From NCBI RefSeq assembly GCF_029968035.1, contig NZ_JASCIQ010000024.1, forward strand, positions 1-64,000: a stretch of DNA of 64,000 nt, in the 5' to 3' direction. Below, one piece after another: positions 1 through 8,953 of this stretch. A model generated the notes under the pieces. It ran no database searches and was not told the origin of the DNA. It worked only from the letters and a program-made list of their open reading frames with translations. This DNA comes from Streptomyces cavernicola (lineage in GTDB: Bacteria; Actinomycetota; Actinomycetes; Streptomycetales; Streptomycetaceae). Both the position numbers and the translations under genes were made by a program. Positions within the stretch are counted from its first letter, which is position 1. Each line of letters begins with the position of its first letter.

Positions 1-330
1 GACCCCCGGAATTGAATTCCGGCATCAGGCCTTCCCTTCTCCCTGACCATGCCTCCGCGAGCATGCAGAAGCGGATCCATGGATAGGATCGAGCTTGATG
101 AGGATGCCGCCGAGGCTTTGGACGCTTGGCGCGCTGTGCGACCTCAGGCAGGGACCCGACAGTACATGTCGCTGATAGTGGAGGCAAATCCACGGCGGTA
201 CGTCGTACGCCTGCCAACTGGGACCAGTTGTGCGGAACCGGGACTTCATATGACTTACGCTTCTGAACAGTGCGCTGTCGTGGACAGGTAGTGACGGCGC
301 TAATGAATCTCCACCCCTGGGAGGCTCCCC
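1..330. other. Upstream region of crr, no convincing gene
   Basis: I see no credible gene here. A short open frame at 49-291 (+) uses AGA, AGG and many A/T-ending codons, unlike every neighbour. The stretch holds two perfect palindromes: CCGGAATT-G-AATTCCGG at 6-22, and CAACTGG-GA-CCAGTTG at 215-230, about 100 bases before crr. The second could be an operator for the PTS operon. Its two-base spacer does not fit the 16-base DasR box (ACTGG-N6-CCAGT). Confidence 0.5.
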
Positions 331-780
331 ATGACGACCGTGACGTCCCCTCTTGCTGGACGTGCAATCGGGCTGAGCGCAGTGCCCGACCCGGTGTTCT
401 CCGGCGCGATGGTGGGACCCGGTACGGCGATTGATCCCGCGCGCGAGCCTTCGGAGGCCGTTGCTCCCGTCGCCGGCATCGTCGTATCTCTTCACCCGCA
501 CGCCTTCGTCGTAGTGGACGAAGAGGGTCACGGTGTGCTGACGCATCTGGGCATCGACACCGTGCAGCTCAACGGCGAGGGGTTCGAGCTCCTCGTGAAC
601 AAGGGGGACACCGTGCAGCGCGGTCAGGCGATCGTGCGTTGGAACCCGGCCGGCGTCGAGGCCGCCGGTAAGTCCCCGGTGTGCCCGATCGTGGCGCTCG
701 AGGCCACGGCCGAATCCCTCTCCAATGTCGTAGAGGACGGCGACGTCAAGGACGGCGACGAGCTCTTCAGCTGGCAGTGA
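331..780 (+). CDS. crr: PTS system glucose-type enzyme IIA component (EIIA-Crr)
   Basis: This soluble phosphocarrier of the phosphoenolpyruvate:sugar phosphotransferase system takes phosphate from HPr and passes it to membrane IIB/IIC permeases; in Streptomyces it mainly serves N-acetylglucosamine uptake. The 149 residues are the normal length for a stand-alone EIIA-Glc. The hallmark HLGIDTVQL lies around residue 72, where the histidine is the phosphoryl acceptor, and a second histidine sits in HPHAF near residue 56. The start follows a GGGAGG ribosome site. It lies 78 bases upstream of ptsI on the same strand, so the two probably form an operon. Confidence 0.95.
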   Translation: MTTVTSPLAGRAIGLSAVPDPVFSGAMVGPGTAIDPAREPSEAVAPVAGIVVSLHPHAFVVVDEEGHGVLTHLGIDTVQLNGEGFELLVNKGDTVQRGQAIVRWNPAGVEAAGKSPVCPIVALEATAESLSNVVEDGDVKDGDELFSWQ

Positions 781-858
781 CGTCAGCCCGTAACTGGGCC
801 GCAGGTACGACATCCATCGCGGCGGGGTGCACCGCCGCATCTATCGGAGACGGGTGAA

Positions 859-2529
859 ATGGAGACAACGCTGCGAGGCGTCGGCGTGAGCCACGGTGTG
901 GCGATCGGCGAGGTACGGCACATGGGGACCGCGGTCCTCGAGCCGCCGGCGAAGCAGATTCCGGCCGAGGAGGCGGAGCGCGAACAGGGGCGCGCCCGTC
1001 AGGCGGTCGAGGCAGTCGCTGCCGATCTGAATGCGCGCGGCAATCTGGCCGGCGGTGAAGCGCAGGCCGTGCTCGAGGCACAGGCCATGATCGCGCAGGA
1101 CCCGGAGCTGATCGCCGACGTGGATCGGCGGATCGCCGTCGGGAGCACCGCCGAGCGCGGTATCTACGACGCGTTCTCGCACTACCGCGAGCTGCTCGCG
1201 GGTGCGGGTGAGTACATGGCGGGTCGGGTGGCCGACCTCGATGACGTGCGGAACCGGATCGTGGCGCGGCTGCTCGGCGTGCCGATGCCGGGTGTGCCCG
1301 ACAGCGACGAGCCGTACGTGCTGATCGCGCGGGATCTCGCGCCGGCGGACACCGCTCTGCTCGACCCGACGCTGGTGCTCGGGTTCGTGACCGAGGAAGG
1401 CGGGCCGACCAGTCACAGTGCGATTCTCGCGCGGGCACTCGGTGTGCCTGCTGTGGTGGCGCTGCCCGGGGCCTGTGAGCTGGCTGAGGGCGCTGTGGTG
1501 GCGGTGGACGGCAGCACGGGTGAGATCTTCGTGAGCCCGAGTGCCGAGAAGCAGGCGGAGTTGGAGAAGCAGGCCGAGGAGCGCAAGGCTGCTCTGGCTG
1601 CTTCGACCGGGCCTGGTGCGACGTCCGACGGTCACAAGGTGCCGCTGCTCGCCAACGTGGGTGGTCCCTCCGACGTGCCGGCGGCGGTCGAGGCCGGTGC
1701 TGAGGGTGTGGGGCTCTTCCGGACCGAGTTCCTGTTCCTGGACGACAGTCAGAAGGCGCCGTCCGAGGAGAAGCAGGTCGAGGCGTACCGGCAGGTGCTC
1801 GAGGCGTTCCCCGAGGGGCGGGTCGTCGTGCGTGTGCTGGATGCGGGCGCCGACAAGCCGCTGGACTTCCTGACGCCGGCCGACGAGCCGAACCCGGCGC
1901 TGGGCGTGCGGGGTCTGCGGACGCTGCTCGACCACCCCGAGGTGCTGCGTACGCAGTTGACGGCGCTGGCCAAGGCGGCCGAGGGGCTGCCGGTGTACCT
2001 CGAGGTCATGGCGCCGATGGTGGCGGACCGGCTGGACGCCAAGGCGTTCGCCGACGCCTGTCGGGCGGCCGGGCTGCAGGCGAAGTTCGGCGCGATGGTG
2101 GAGATTCCGTCGGCCGCGCTGCGGGCTCGGTCGATTCTGCAGGAGGTCGAGTTCCTTTCGCTGGGGACCAACGACCTCGCGCAGTACACCTTCGCGGCCG
2201 ACCGGCAGGTCGGTGCGGTGTCGCGGCTGCAGGATCCGTGGCAGCCGGCGCTGCTCGACCTGGTGTCGCTGTCCGCCGAGGCGGCCAGGGCCGAGGGGAA
2301 GAGCTGCGGTGTCTGTGGCGAGGCCGCGTCCGACCCGGTGCTCGCGTGTGTGCTGACCGGTCTTGGGGTCACCTCCCTTTCCATGGGTGCGGCATCCATT
2401 CCGTATGTGCGGGCGACGCTGGCGAAGTACACGCTGGCGCAGTGTGAGCGGGCTGCGGCTGCCGCTCGGGCTGCGGACTCCGCCGACGAGGCGCGGGCCG
2501 CCGCGCAGGCGGTGCTGTCCGGGGAGTGA
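859..2529 (+). CDS. ptsI: Phosphoenolpyruvate-protein phosphotransferase (PTS enzyme I)
   Basis: Enzyme I autophosphorylates with phosphoenolpyruvate and phosphorylates HPr, starting the PTS cascade in the cytoplasm. At 556 residues it is full length. In order it has an N-terminal swivelling domain, the phospho-histidine motif GGPTSHSAI with His near residue 186, a helical linker, and a C-terminal PEP-binding TIM barrel with FRTEFLFLD, the conserved SLGTNDLAQYT and CGEAA motifs. It follows crr, and a UUCG-capped hairpin lies 33 bases after its stop, so the operon likely ends here. No ptsH is present in the window; HPr must be encoded elsewhere. Confidence 0.96.
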   Translation: METTLRGVGVSHGVAIGEVRHMGTAVLEPPAKQIPAEEAEREQGRARQAVEAVAADLNARGNLAGGEAQAVLEAQAMIAQDPELIADVDRRIAVGSTAERGIYDAFSHYRELLAGAGEYMAGRVADLDDVRNRIVARLLGVPMPGVPDSDEPYVLIARDLAPADTALLDPTLVLGFVTEEGGPTSHSAILARALGVPAVVALPGACELAEGAVVAVDGSTGEIFVSPSAEKQAELEKQAEERKAALAASTGPGATSDGHKVPLLANVGGPSDVPAAVEAGAEGVGLFRTEFLFLDDSQKAPSEEKQVEAYRQVLEAFPEGRVVVRVLDAGADKPLDFLTPADEPNPALGVRGLRTLLDHPEVLRTQLTALAKAAEGLPVYLEVMAPMVADRLDAKAFADACRAAGLQAKFGAMVEIPSAALRARSILQEVEFLSLGTNDLAQYTFAADRQVGAVSRLQDPWQPALLDLVSLSAEAARAEGKSCGVCGEAASDPVLACVLTGLGVTSLSMGAASIPYVRATLAKYTLAQCERAAAAARAADSADEARAAAQAVLSGE

Positions 2530-2561
2530 GCGAACGGCCGGATGCCGGCTGATCGTTGTGT

Positions 2562-2599
2562 GCGTGCGGGTGTCCCACTTCGGTGGGGCACCCGCACGC
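2562..2599. terminator. Bidirectional terminator between ptsI and the convergent gene
   Basis: A 17-base-pair stem (2562-2578 with 2583-2599, one G-T wobble) closes on a TTCG tetraloop, an extra-stable RNA cap. It sits between two convergent stop codons. There is no long T-run, as is usual for Streptomyces terminators. Confidence 0.85.
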
Positions 2600-2613
2600 G
2601 TTGTCGGGGTCGG

Positions 2614-3501
2614 TCAGTGGGCGTGGGGGTCGTCGTACGGACCGAGGTCGGGGGCCTGGGCGTAGTCGAGGCCCGGTTCCGGTGGGACGGGGTCGCCGGT
2701 GTGGGCGTCCGTGCAGTAGGCGTCGAAGACCTGGGCTTCTGTGAGGGGTGTCAGGCGTTCGCCGCTGAGGCGCCAGCCGCAGACGCGGTCGGGTCGGTCG
2801 GGTGTCGTGGTGCGTTGGACGAGGCCGCCCGGACTCTGGGTGGCGATGCCTACGGCGAGGACCGTGGTGACTTCGAGGGCTTCGCTCTCGTCCAGGTGCA
2901 GCAGGCCGTCCGGGGTGCGCTCGGCGTGCAGGGAGCCGAGGAGCGGGGTGGTGTCCAACGTGACGCTGCAGACGATGTGTTGGGTGCCGGGGCTGCCGGT
3001 GTCGAGGATGCGGCTCAGCAGGACGGCGGCGCGGGTGAAGGCAGCGACGCCGATGTCCTCGCCGCAGTCGGCGCAGCGGCCCGTGTCGGCCAGGAGGCGT
3101 TCGCCGTACTCCACGGTGGAGTGGCGGAGGGTTTCGTCGATCAGGTCGGGGACGATGTCGCTGAGTGGGCGTCCGTCGTAGGTGACCGTGGGGCCCGCTG
3201 CGGCGAGTTCGGCTGTGAAGTGCGTGCGGCCGTCGGGGCTGTCGGGGTCGAGGCCGGTTTCGGTGCAGAAGTGTTCGTACTCCTCGGGGTCGAAGAGTGC
3301 GAGCGTGGTGTGTTTGCCCTCGGCGGCGAGGGTGCGGAGCAGGTGCTCCACCTCGCGGAGGTACGTCGTGTGGTCGTGGAAGGTGAAGGTGCGGTAGCGG
3401 CGCATGGCCGCGAAGTCCTCGGCGTCGGTCAACAGGCCGATGGTGCCGGCGACTTCGCGGCGCAGGGCGCGGCGCATGGTGTCTTGCTTGGCGTGTGCCA
3501 T
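2614..3501 (-). CDS. Conserved hypothetical protein, 295 residues
   Basis: I do not recognise a named family. The start was set at 3501 because GGGGGA lies just upstream and the frame beyond it reads through a non-coding-like stretch. The protein is soluble and acidic, with no signal peptide or membrane segment. One CxxC pair (CADC, near the middle) is followed by GEDIGVAAFTRA, perhaps half of a zinc site. The composition is normal for the genome. It stands alone between the ptsI terminator and the acetoacetyl-CoA synthetase gene, which reads in the same direction about 80 bases upstream, so the two could be co-transcribed. Confidence 0.7.
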   Translation of the reverse strand: MAHAKQDTMRRALRREVAGTIGLLTDAEDFAAMRRYRTFTFHDHTTYLREVEHLLRTLAAEGKHTTLALFDPEEYEHFCTETGLDPDSPDGRTHFTAELAAAGPTVTYDGRPLSDIVPDLIDETLRHSTVEYGERLLADTGRCADCGEDIGVAAFTRAAVLLSRILDTGSPGTQHIVCSVTLDTTPLLGSLHAERTPDGLLHLDESEALEVTTVLAVGIATQSPGGLVQRTTTPDRPDRVCGWRLSGERLTPLTEAQVFDAYCTDAHTGDPVPPEPGLDYAQAPDLGPYDDPHAH

Positions 3502-3582
3502 GGGGTCCCCCGTGGACGGTGTCGAACGATGCTCACTCACCGTAACGAGGGGGACTGACAATGCGGTCGGGCTCGGGCTCGG

Positions 3583-5565
3583 TCAGCTGCGGGTTCGGGC
3601 CAGCTCAGCGTAGAAGCGGAGGAGGTCGAGGTTGTCGACGGAGCCGGGGTTGACCGCCTTTTCCAGGGGTGTGCCCTGGAGGAGGCGCTTGACCGGAACC
3701 TCGATGCGCTTGCCGGTGAGGGTGTGCGGGATGCCGGGGACCTCGATGATCTCGTCGGGGACGTGGCGCGGGGAGAGCTCGGCGCGGATGGTCTGCTTGA
3801 TCTTGGTGCGCAGGGCGTCGTCGAGGGTGGCGCCGGGGGCGAGGTGGACGAAGAGGGGCATCCAGTAGCCGCCGTCGGGCTGTTCGGCGCCGATGACGAG
3901 GGACTCGCGGATCTCCGGGAGGCGTTCGACGACTTCGTAGATGTCGGCCGAACCCATGCGTACGCCCTGGCGGTTGAGGGTGGAGTCGGAGCGGCCGTGG
4001 ATGATCACGGAGCCGCGCGAGGTGAGGGTGATCCAGTCGCCGTGGCGCCAGACGCCGGGGTAGGTGTCGAAGTAGCTGTCGTGGTAGCGGCTGCCGTCGG
4101 GGTCGTTCCAGAAGTGGATCGGCATGGACGGCATGGGGTTGGTGACCACGAGTTCGCCGACCTCTTCGGTGAGGGGTTTGCCCTGGGGGTCCCAGGCCTG
4201 GAGGTCGGTGCCGAGGCAGGGGGCCTGGAGTTCGCCGATGTGCACGGGGAGGGTGGGGACGGCGCCGGCGAAGCAGGAGCAGACGTCGGTGCCGCCGCTG
4301 ACGGAGGCGATCCAGAGGTCGGCCCCGCTGTCGGCAAACTCGTCGTGGAGCCAGCGGAAGCCGTCGGGCGGGAGCGGGGAGCCGGTGGTGGCGACGCACT
4401 TGACCTTGGACAGGTCGTGGTCGCGGGCGGGGTGGACGTCGGCCTTGCGGCAGGCCATGACGTATGCGGCGGAGGTGCCGAAGAGGGTGGCGCCGGTGCG
4501 TTCGGCGACGGACCACTGGGCGCCGGTCTCGGGGTAGCCGGGGCTGCCGTCGTAGAGGACGACGGTGGTGCCGGTGAGGAGGCCGGAGACGAGGAAGTTC
4601 CACATCATCCAGCCGGTGGAGGTGTACCAGAAGAAGCGGTCGTCCGGGCCGAGGTCGCAGTGCAGGCCGAGCTGCTTGAAGTGCTCGACGAGGATGCCGC
4701 CCTGGGACTGGACGATGGCCTTGGGGAGGCCGGTGGTGCCGGAGGAGTAGAGGACCCACAGGGGGTGGTCGAAGGGGACCTGCTCGAAGACGGGGTCGGT
4801 GTCGGCCGCGGTGAGGGCGGACCACTCGAGGGCGCCTTCGGGGGCTTCGGTGCCGAGCAGGGGGATGTGCACGACGGCGCGCAGGGTGGGCAGTTCGCTG
4901 CGGAGTTCGGCGACGGTGTCGCGGCGGTCGTGCTCCTTGCCGCCGTAGCGGTAGCCGTCGACGGTGAACAGGACGACGGGTTCGACCTGTTGGAAGCGGT
5001 CGAGGACGCTGCGGGCGCCGAAGTCGGGGGCGCAGGAGGTCCAGACGGCGCCGACGGCGGCGGTGGCGAGGAGGGCGACGGCGGCCTCGGGGATGTTCGG
5101 CAGGTAGCCGGAGACGCGGTCGCCGGGGCGGACGCCGAGGGTGCGGAGTTCGGCGGCGAGGGAGCCGACCTGGCGGCGGAGTTCGGCCCAGGTGACGGTG
5201 CGGGTCTCGTGGGTCTCGTCGACGGCGAGGAGCGCGGGGGCGTCGGGGCGGTCGGCGGCGGTGCGCAGGGCGTGCTCGGCGTAGTTGAGGGCGCCGCCGG
5301 GGAACCACTGGGCGCCGGGCATGGTGCGGTCGCCGAGCACGCGCGCGTAGGGGGTGGAGAAGCGGATGTCGAACCATTCGACGACTGCTTCCCAGAAGGT
5401 CTCCAGGTGCTCCACCGACCAGCGGTGCAGTGCCTCGTAGCCGCCGTCCGCCGGGGCGCCGTGGCGTTCTGCGGCCCAGGTCTGGAATCGGGTGATCGCG
5501 GCGGCTTCGACGCGGGCGGGTCCGGGCTGCCAGAGGGGCTGCGGCTGCGGGGCGGCGGTGGACAT
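3583..5565 (-). CDS. Acetoacetate-CoA ligase (acetoacetyl-CoA synthetase)
   Basis: It activates acetoacetate with ATP and CoA to acetoacetyl-CoA, feeding ketone-body carbon to thiolase or polyketide/isoprenoid precursors. The 660 residues match the AacS family (about 650), not the shorter acyl-CoA synthetases. An N-terminal AacS-type extension with WFDIRFSTPYARVLGD is followed by the AMP-binding loop YSSGTTGLPKAIVQSQGG near residue 275 and the C-terminal lid with LTGKRIEVPVK near residue 618, whose lysine is the adenylation residue. I chose 5565 (MSTAAPQPQ) as start; the open frame extends further but has Arg/His-rich noise. It is divergent from the GH31 gene. Confidence 0.88.
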   Translation of the reverse strand: MSTAAPQPQPLWQPGPARVEAAAITRFQTWAAERHGAPADGGYEALHRWSVEHLETFWEAVVEWFDIRFSTPYARVLGDRTMPGAQWFPGGALNYAEHALRTAADRPDAPALLAVDETHETRTVTWAELRRQVGSLAAELRTLGVRPGDRVSGYLPNIPEAAVALLATAAVGAVWTSCAPDFGARSVLDRFQQVEPVVLFTVDGYRYGGKEHDRRDTVAELRSELPTLRAVVHIPLLGTEAPEGALEWSALTAADTDPVFEQVPFDHPLWVLYSSGTTGLPKAIVQSQGGILVEHFKQLGLHCDLGPDDRFFWYTSTGWMMWNFLVSGLLTGTTVVLYDGSPGYPETGAQWSVAERTGATLFGTSAAYVMACRKADVHPARDHDLSKVKCVATTGSPLPPDGFRWLHDEFADSGADLWIASVSGGTDVCSCFAGAVPTLPVHIGELQAPCLGTDLQAWDPQGKPLTEEVGELVVTNPMPSMPIHFWNDPDGSRYHDSYFDTYPGVWRHGDWITLTSRGSVIIHGRSDSTLNRQGVRMGSADIYEVVERLPEIRESLVIGAEQPDGGYWMPLFVHLAPGATLDDALRTKIKQTIRAELSPRHVPDEIIEVPGIPHTLTGKRIEVPVKRLLQGTPLEKAVNPGSVDNLDLLRFYAELARTRS

Positions 5566-5780
5566 CGGGCGACTCCCAAGCTGTACGCGGTGTGTGCGTC
5601 CGGCACGCGCACGGCTGGGGTGGTGCGCGTGACGCGGCTGAGGTGGACGATGCCACGTGATCGATATCTGCACCAGGGCGGGGCCCCCATAGTTCGGGCC
5701 GTGAAGGTGTGGTCCGGCCACAGGTGAACGGCGGATGAACGCCTCACCCCGCACGCGCGCGTACTGGCAGGCTGAGCTGC

Positions 5781-8156
5781 ATGAACGGTCAAGGCCTGGT
5801 GCGGTCGGTGAAGGCGGTTTCGGTGGTGGGTCCCGCGCGTGGGTGGCGTGCGGTGCGGTCGGCGTGGCGGCGCAGTCGGGCGGATGCGGCGGGGTTGCCG
5901 CGCAGAGGCGCGGAGCGGGCGCGGGTGCCGGGGGCCGTGACGGGTGTGGAGCCGGGTCCTGGCGGCGGGGTGATCAGTTTCGCGCGGGCGGAGCTGCGGG
6001 TGCGGGTGACGGCCGGCGGGGCGGTGTTCTGGGGCTGGGACGGGGCCGGGCCCGAGCCGTCGTACGCGGTGGTCGGTGCGGGGCCCGAGGCGGATCCGCG
6101 GGCGGTCCTGGAGCCGGACAAGGAGGGCGGCTGGCGGGTCGTCTCGGAGCGGGTGACGGTCGTGGTGTCCCGGCACGGCGCCGTGGAGGTGCGCACGCCG
6201 GGCGGTGTGGTGCTGCGCAGGGATCTGCCGCCGCGCTGGTGGGAGCCGGTCGCCGGGGGGCCGGCGCGGTGGCTGCAGCGGTCCGAGGTGGCGGCGGACG
6301 CGCGGTTCTTCGGGCTTGGCGGCCGGGCGGGCGGGCCGCGGCTCCGGGACGGCTCGTACCGGCTGTGGAACACCGATCCTGCGGGGTCGTTCGGGCCGCA
6401 GGACGATCCGTTGTCGTTGACGATGCCGGTGCAGATGGTGGTGGCCGACGCGGGCACGCATCTGGTGTTCCACGACAACACGTGGGACGGGTCGGTGACC
6501 CTCCGGGAGGGTGCGGAGGGTGCGGGTTCGGGGCACGACCGTGCGGGGTGCAGTGAGCTGCGGATGGACGGGGGGCCGCTCAGGTGCTGGGTGGTGGTCG
6601 GTGCTCCCGCGCGTGTCCTGCAGGTTTTCGCGTCGTTGACGGGGTCCCCGGCTGTGCCGCCTTCCTGGGCGCTCGGATATCAGCACGCGCGGTGGGGGTT
6701 CGGCAGTGAGCGGGAGGTGCGGCGGGTTGTCGCGGGCTGTCTGGATCATGAAATTCCGCTGAGTGCACTGCACTTGGACATCGATCACTTCGACTCTCAT
6801 CGGGTTTTCACGGTCGACCGGGAGCGGTTTCCGGATCTGCCGGTGCTGGCCAAGGATCTGGCCGAGGAGGGGGTGCGCCTCGTGTCGATCGTGGATCCGG
6901 CGGTGAAGGCGGACCCCGCCGACGAGGTGTACGCGTCGGGGCGTGCCGCGGACGCGTTCGTACGGGATGCGCGGGGGCGGGTCGTCGAGGGGCTGGTGTG
7001 GGCGGGTGAGTCGGTGTATCCGGACTTCACGTCGCCCCGGGTGCGGCGGTGGTGGGGCGGGCTCTACGAGGAGCGCCTGGGGCAGGGCTTCGCCGGGTTC
7101 TGGCACGACATGAACGAGCCGGTGTCGTTCGGGGCGTTCGGCGATCGGACGCTGCCGCGGTCGTCACGGCACGCGCTGGAGGGCCGCGGCGGCGACCATC
7201 GCGAGGCGCACAACGTGTACGGCCTGTGCATGGCTCAGGCGGCCGATGAGGGGCTGCGCCGGCTGCGTCCGGAGGAGCGGCCGTTCCTGTTCTCGCGGTC
7301 CGGCTGGGTGGGGCTGCAGCGCTATGGCGGTACGTGGTCGGGGGACGTGGCGACGGGCTGGCCGGGGCTTCGGGCGTCGCTTTCGCTCGTGCTCGGTCTG
7401 GGGCTGTGCGGTGTGCCGTACTCCGGTCCGGATGTGGGCGGGTTCGACGGGAGTCCGTCGCCCGAGCTGTATCTGCGGTGGCTCCAACTGGGCGCTTTTC
7501 TGCCGCTGTTCCGTACGCATGCGGCGCGCTGGGCGGGGCGCAGGGAGCCGTGGGAGTTCGGTCCTGAGGTTCTGCGGCACGCGCGCGTGGTGCTTGATGA
7601 GCGGCGCAGGCTCCTCCCCTATTGGGTGACGCTTTCGCATCTGGCGCAGCGGACCGGGGCGCCTTATGTGCGGCCGCTCTGGTGGGCGGCTCCGGAAGAG
7701 CGTGCGCTGCGGGACTGCGAGGACGCGTTTCTGGTGGGGGACGCGCTGTTGGTGGCGCCTGTGCTGGAGCCGGGGGCGACGCGGCGTGCGGTGCGGTTGC
7801 CGCGGGGGCGCTGGTACGACACGACGACTGGACGGGCGTACGAGGGGCCGGGGCAGGTGCTGCTCGATGCGCCGCTGTCGCGGGTGCCGGTGCTTGCGCG
7901 GGCCGGTTCCGTGCTGCCGGTGCGGGGCGCGGACGGGGGCCTGGAGCTGGAGGTGTGGGCGCCGGCCCGGGGGCGTACGGGGTCGGGTCTTGTGGTGCGG
8001 GACGCGGGCGACGGGTGGGAGCTGCCGGAGGTCGAGCGGTATGTGACGCGTCGCGAGGGCCGGGACCGGGTGGTGGTCGAACGGGACTGCGGGGACGGGG
8101 AGTTGCGGGAGGTCACTGAGGGGGTACGGGTGCGGGGATTGGGGGACGGGGGGTGA
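5781..8156 (+). CDS. Glycoside hydrolase family 31 protein (alpha-glucosidase/xylosidase type)
   Basis: Predicted retaining glycosidase that removes alpha-linked glucose or xylose from oligosaccharides. The 791 residues contain the N-terminal beta-sandwich, the (beta/alpha)8 barrel with nucleophile motif FWHDMNEPVSF (Asp near residue 443), then WSGDVATGWPGLR and the acid/base region YSGPDVGGFDG, and C-terminal beta domains. There is no signal peptide, so it probably acts in the cytoplasm on imported sugars. It is monocistronic: its neighbours are divergent (acetoacetyl-CoA synthetase) and convergent (NUDIX). Substrate cannot be told from sequence. Confidence 0.88.
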   Translation: MNGQGLVRSVKAVSVVGPARGWRAVRSAWRRSRADAAGLPRRGAERARVPGAVTGVEPGPGGGVISFARAELRVRVTAGGAVFWGWDGAGPEPSYAVVGAGPEADPRAVLEPDKEGGWRVVSERVTVVVSRHGAVEVRTPGGVVLRRDLPPRWWEPVAGGPARWLQRSEVAADARFFGLGGRAGGPRLRDGSYRLWNTDPAGSFGPQDDPLSLTMPVQMVVADAGTHLVFHDNTWDGSVTLREGAEGAGSGHDRAGCSELRMDGGPLRCWVVVGAPARVLQVFASLTGSPAVPPSWALGYQHARWGFGSEREVRRVVAGCLDHEIPLSALHLDIDHFDSHRVFTVDRERFPDLPVLAKDLAEEGVRLVSIVDPAVKADPADEVYASGRAADAFVRDARGRVVEGLVWAGESVYPDFTSPRVRRWWGGLYEERLGQGFAGFWHDMNEPVSFGAFGDRTLPRSSRHALEGRGGDHREAHNVYGLCMAQAADEGLRRLRPEERPFLFSRSGWVGLQRYGGTWSGDVATGWPGLRASLSLVLGLGLCGVPYSGPDVGGFDGSPSPELYLRWLQLGAFLPLFRTHAARWAGRREPWEFGPEVLRHARVVLDERRRLLPYWVTLSHLAQRTGAPYVRPLWWAAPEERALRDCEDAFLVGDALLVAPVLEPGATRRAVRLPRGRWYDTTTGRAYEGPGQVLLDAPLSRVPVLARAGSVLPVRGADGGLELEVWAPARGRTGSGLVVRDAGDGWELPEVERYVTRREGRDRVVVERDCGDGELREVTEGVRVRGLGDGG

Positions 8157-8190
8157 GCGCCGCGTCCCTCCCCCACGCGCGCGTGCCGCT

Positions 8191-8763
8191 TCAGTACGCC
8201 CCGTCGAACCACCTGCGGGCAGCCAACGTGTGCAGCGGGAAGCCGAGTTCGCGTGGGGCCGTCAGGATCTCCCAGCCGTACGTCTCGTCCGTGGGTGTGG
8301 GCTCGGGCAAGGCGTCGGCCGGGCGGGGCGGGAGGAGTCCGAAGAGGAGAAGGTGGCCGTCCGGGGAGCTGAGGGCGTCGGCCAGGCGGACCTCGTCCGC
8401 GTGTGCCTCGATGCCGGTCTCCTCGGCGAGTTCACGGACGACGGCGTGCCGCCAGTCCTCGCGGTGGTCGATGAATCCGCCGGGCAGGGCGAGGGTGCCG
8501 CGGGCGGGTTCGATGGCGCGGGTGATGACGACCAGGCCTGTGCGCTCGGCGTCCCGGACCGGGAGGAGTGCGACCGCGACCGGCAGTGGGTTGCGGTAGG
8601 CGGTGTCGCCGCAGGTGGTGCAGCGGCGGGGCCAGGGGGTGCGGGGCGCGTACGGGGTCCCGCAGCTTGCGCAGTGCGAGCCCTTCTCGGGGCGGGGGGT
8701 GGGGAGTTGGAGTTGCTGCTCGGTTTGCACGGGCGGAGGGTATCCGAATCCGATCCGACTCAC
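8191..8763 (-). CDS. NUDIX hydrolase with N-terminal zinc ribbon
   Basis: It hydrolyses a nucleoside-diphosphate-linked substrate. The full Nudix box is present: GFIDHRE, seven residues, then RELAEETGI. Before it lies a four-cysteine ribbon (CASC ... CTTC), a layout seen in NudC-like NADH/NAD-RNA pyrophosphatases and ADP-ribose hydrolases, but the protein (190 residues) is too short for full NudC. The GTG at 8763 or the in-frame GTG at 8730 could be the start; neither has a strong ribosome site. It is convergent with the GH31 gene, 34 bases away. Confidence 0.85.
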   Translation of the reverse strand: MSRIGFGYPPPVQTEQQLQLPTPRPEKGSHCASCGTPYAPRTPWPRRCTTCGDTAYRNPLPVAVALLPVRDAERTGLVVITRAIEPARGTLALPGGFIDHREDWRHAVVRELAEETGIEAHADEVRLADALSSPDGHLLLFGLLPPRPADALPEPTPTDETYGWEILTAPRELGFPLHTLAARRWFDGAY

Positions 8764-8806
8764 GGTGCGGTGGGCTGGGTGTTGTGGCGCGGGGCCGCGG
8801 TCCGGG

Positions 8807-8880
8807 GGTTTTCCCCTCCCCGCCCCTTCCCGAAAGTCCTGCGGACGGCTTCGGGGGCCAGCCCCCGGGCCCCCTCCCCC
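8807..8880 (+). repeat. Dispersed intergenic repeat, copy 1
   Basis: G/C-rich block containing the run TTTTCCCCTCCCCGCCCC, then a CCCGAAAG..CTGCGGACGG core and a CCCCC-rich tail. It matches, in reverse complement, the block at 48703-48842 and more weakly the one at 57835-57960. It lies upstream of the NUDIX and VanX-like genes. It is an intergenic element family of unknown role, probably transcribed as hairpin RNA. Confidence 0.7.
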
Positions 8881-8953
8881 ATCTCAAACGCCGGAGGGGC
8901 TGAAATTTGCGGAGGCGGCCGACCGTCTTTCGGGCACCGTGCCCAGCTGATAG

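Noticed and set aside
215..230. CAACTGG-GA-CCAGTTG as a DasR site for crr-ptsI
   Set aside because: The DasR box needs six bases between ACTGG and CCAGT; here there are two. It is kept only as an unknown palindrome.
49..291. Short open frame before crr
   Set aside because: Rare codons AGA and AGG and many A/T-ending codons, with no ribosome site.
25..840. Long open frame antisense to crr
   Set aside because: It is opposite a certain gene and arises from G+C bias at third codon positions; it shows no coding-like pattern of its own.
2542..3558. Long plus-strand frame over the 2614-3501 gene, and similar long mirror frames elsewhere (3724-5727, 17979-20051, 21577-24645, 26988-31799)
   Set aside because: Each lies opposite a gene with recognisable motifs or a ribosome site; their Gly/Ala/Val-rich translations are the usual antisense shadow in Streptomyces DNA.
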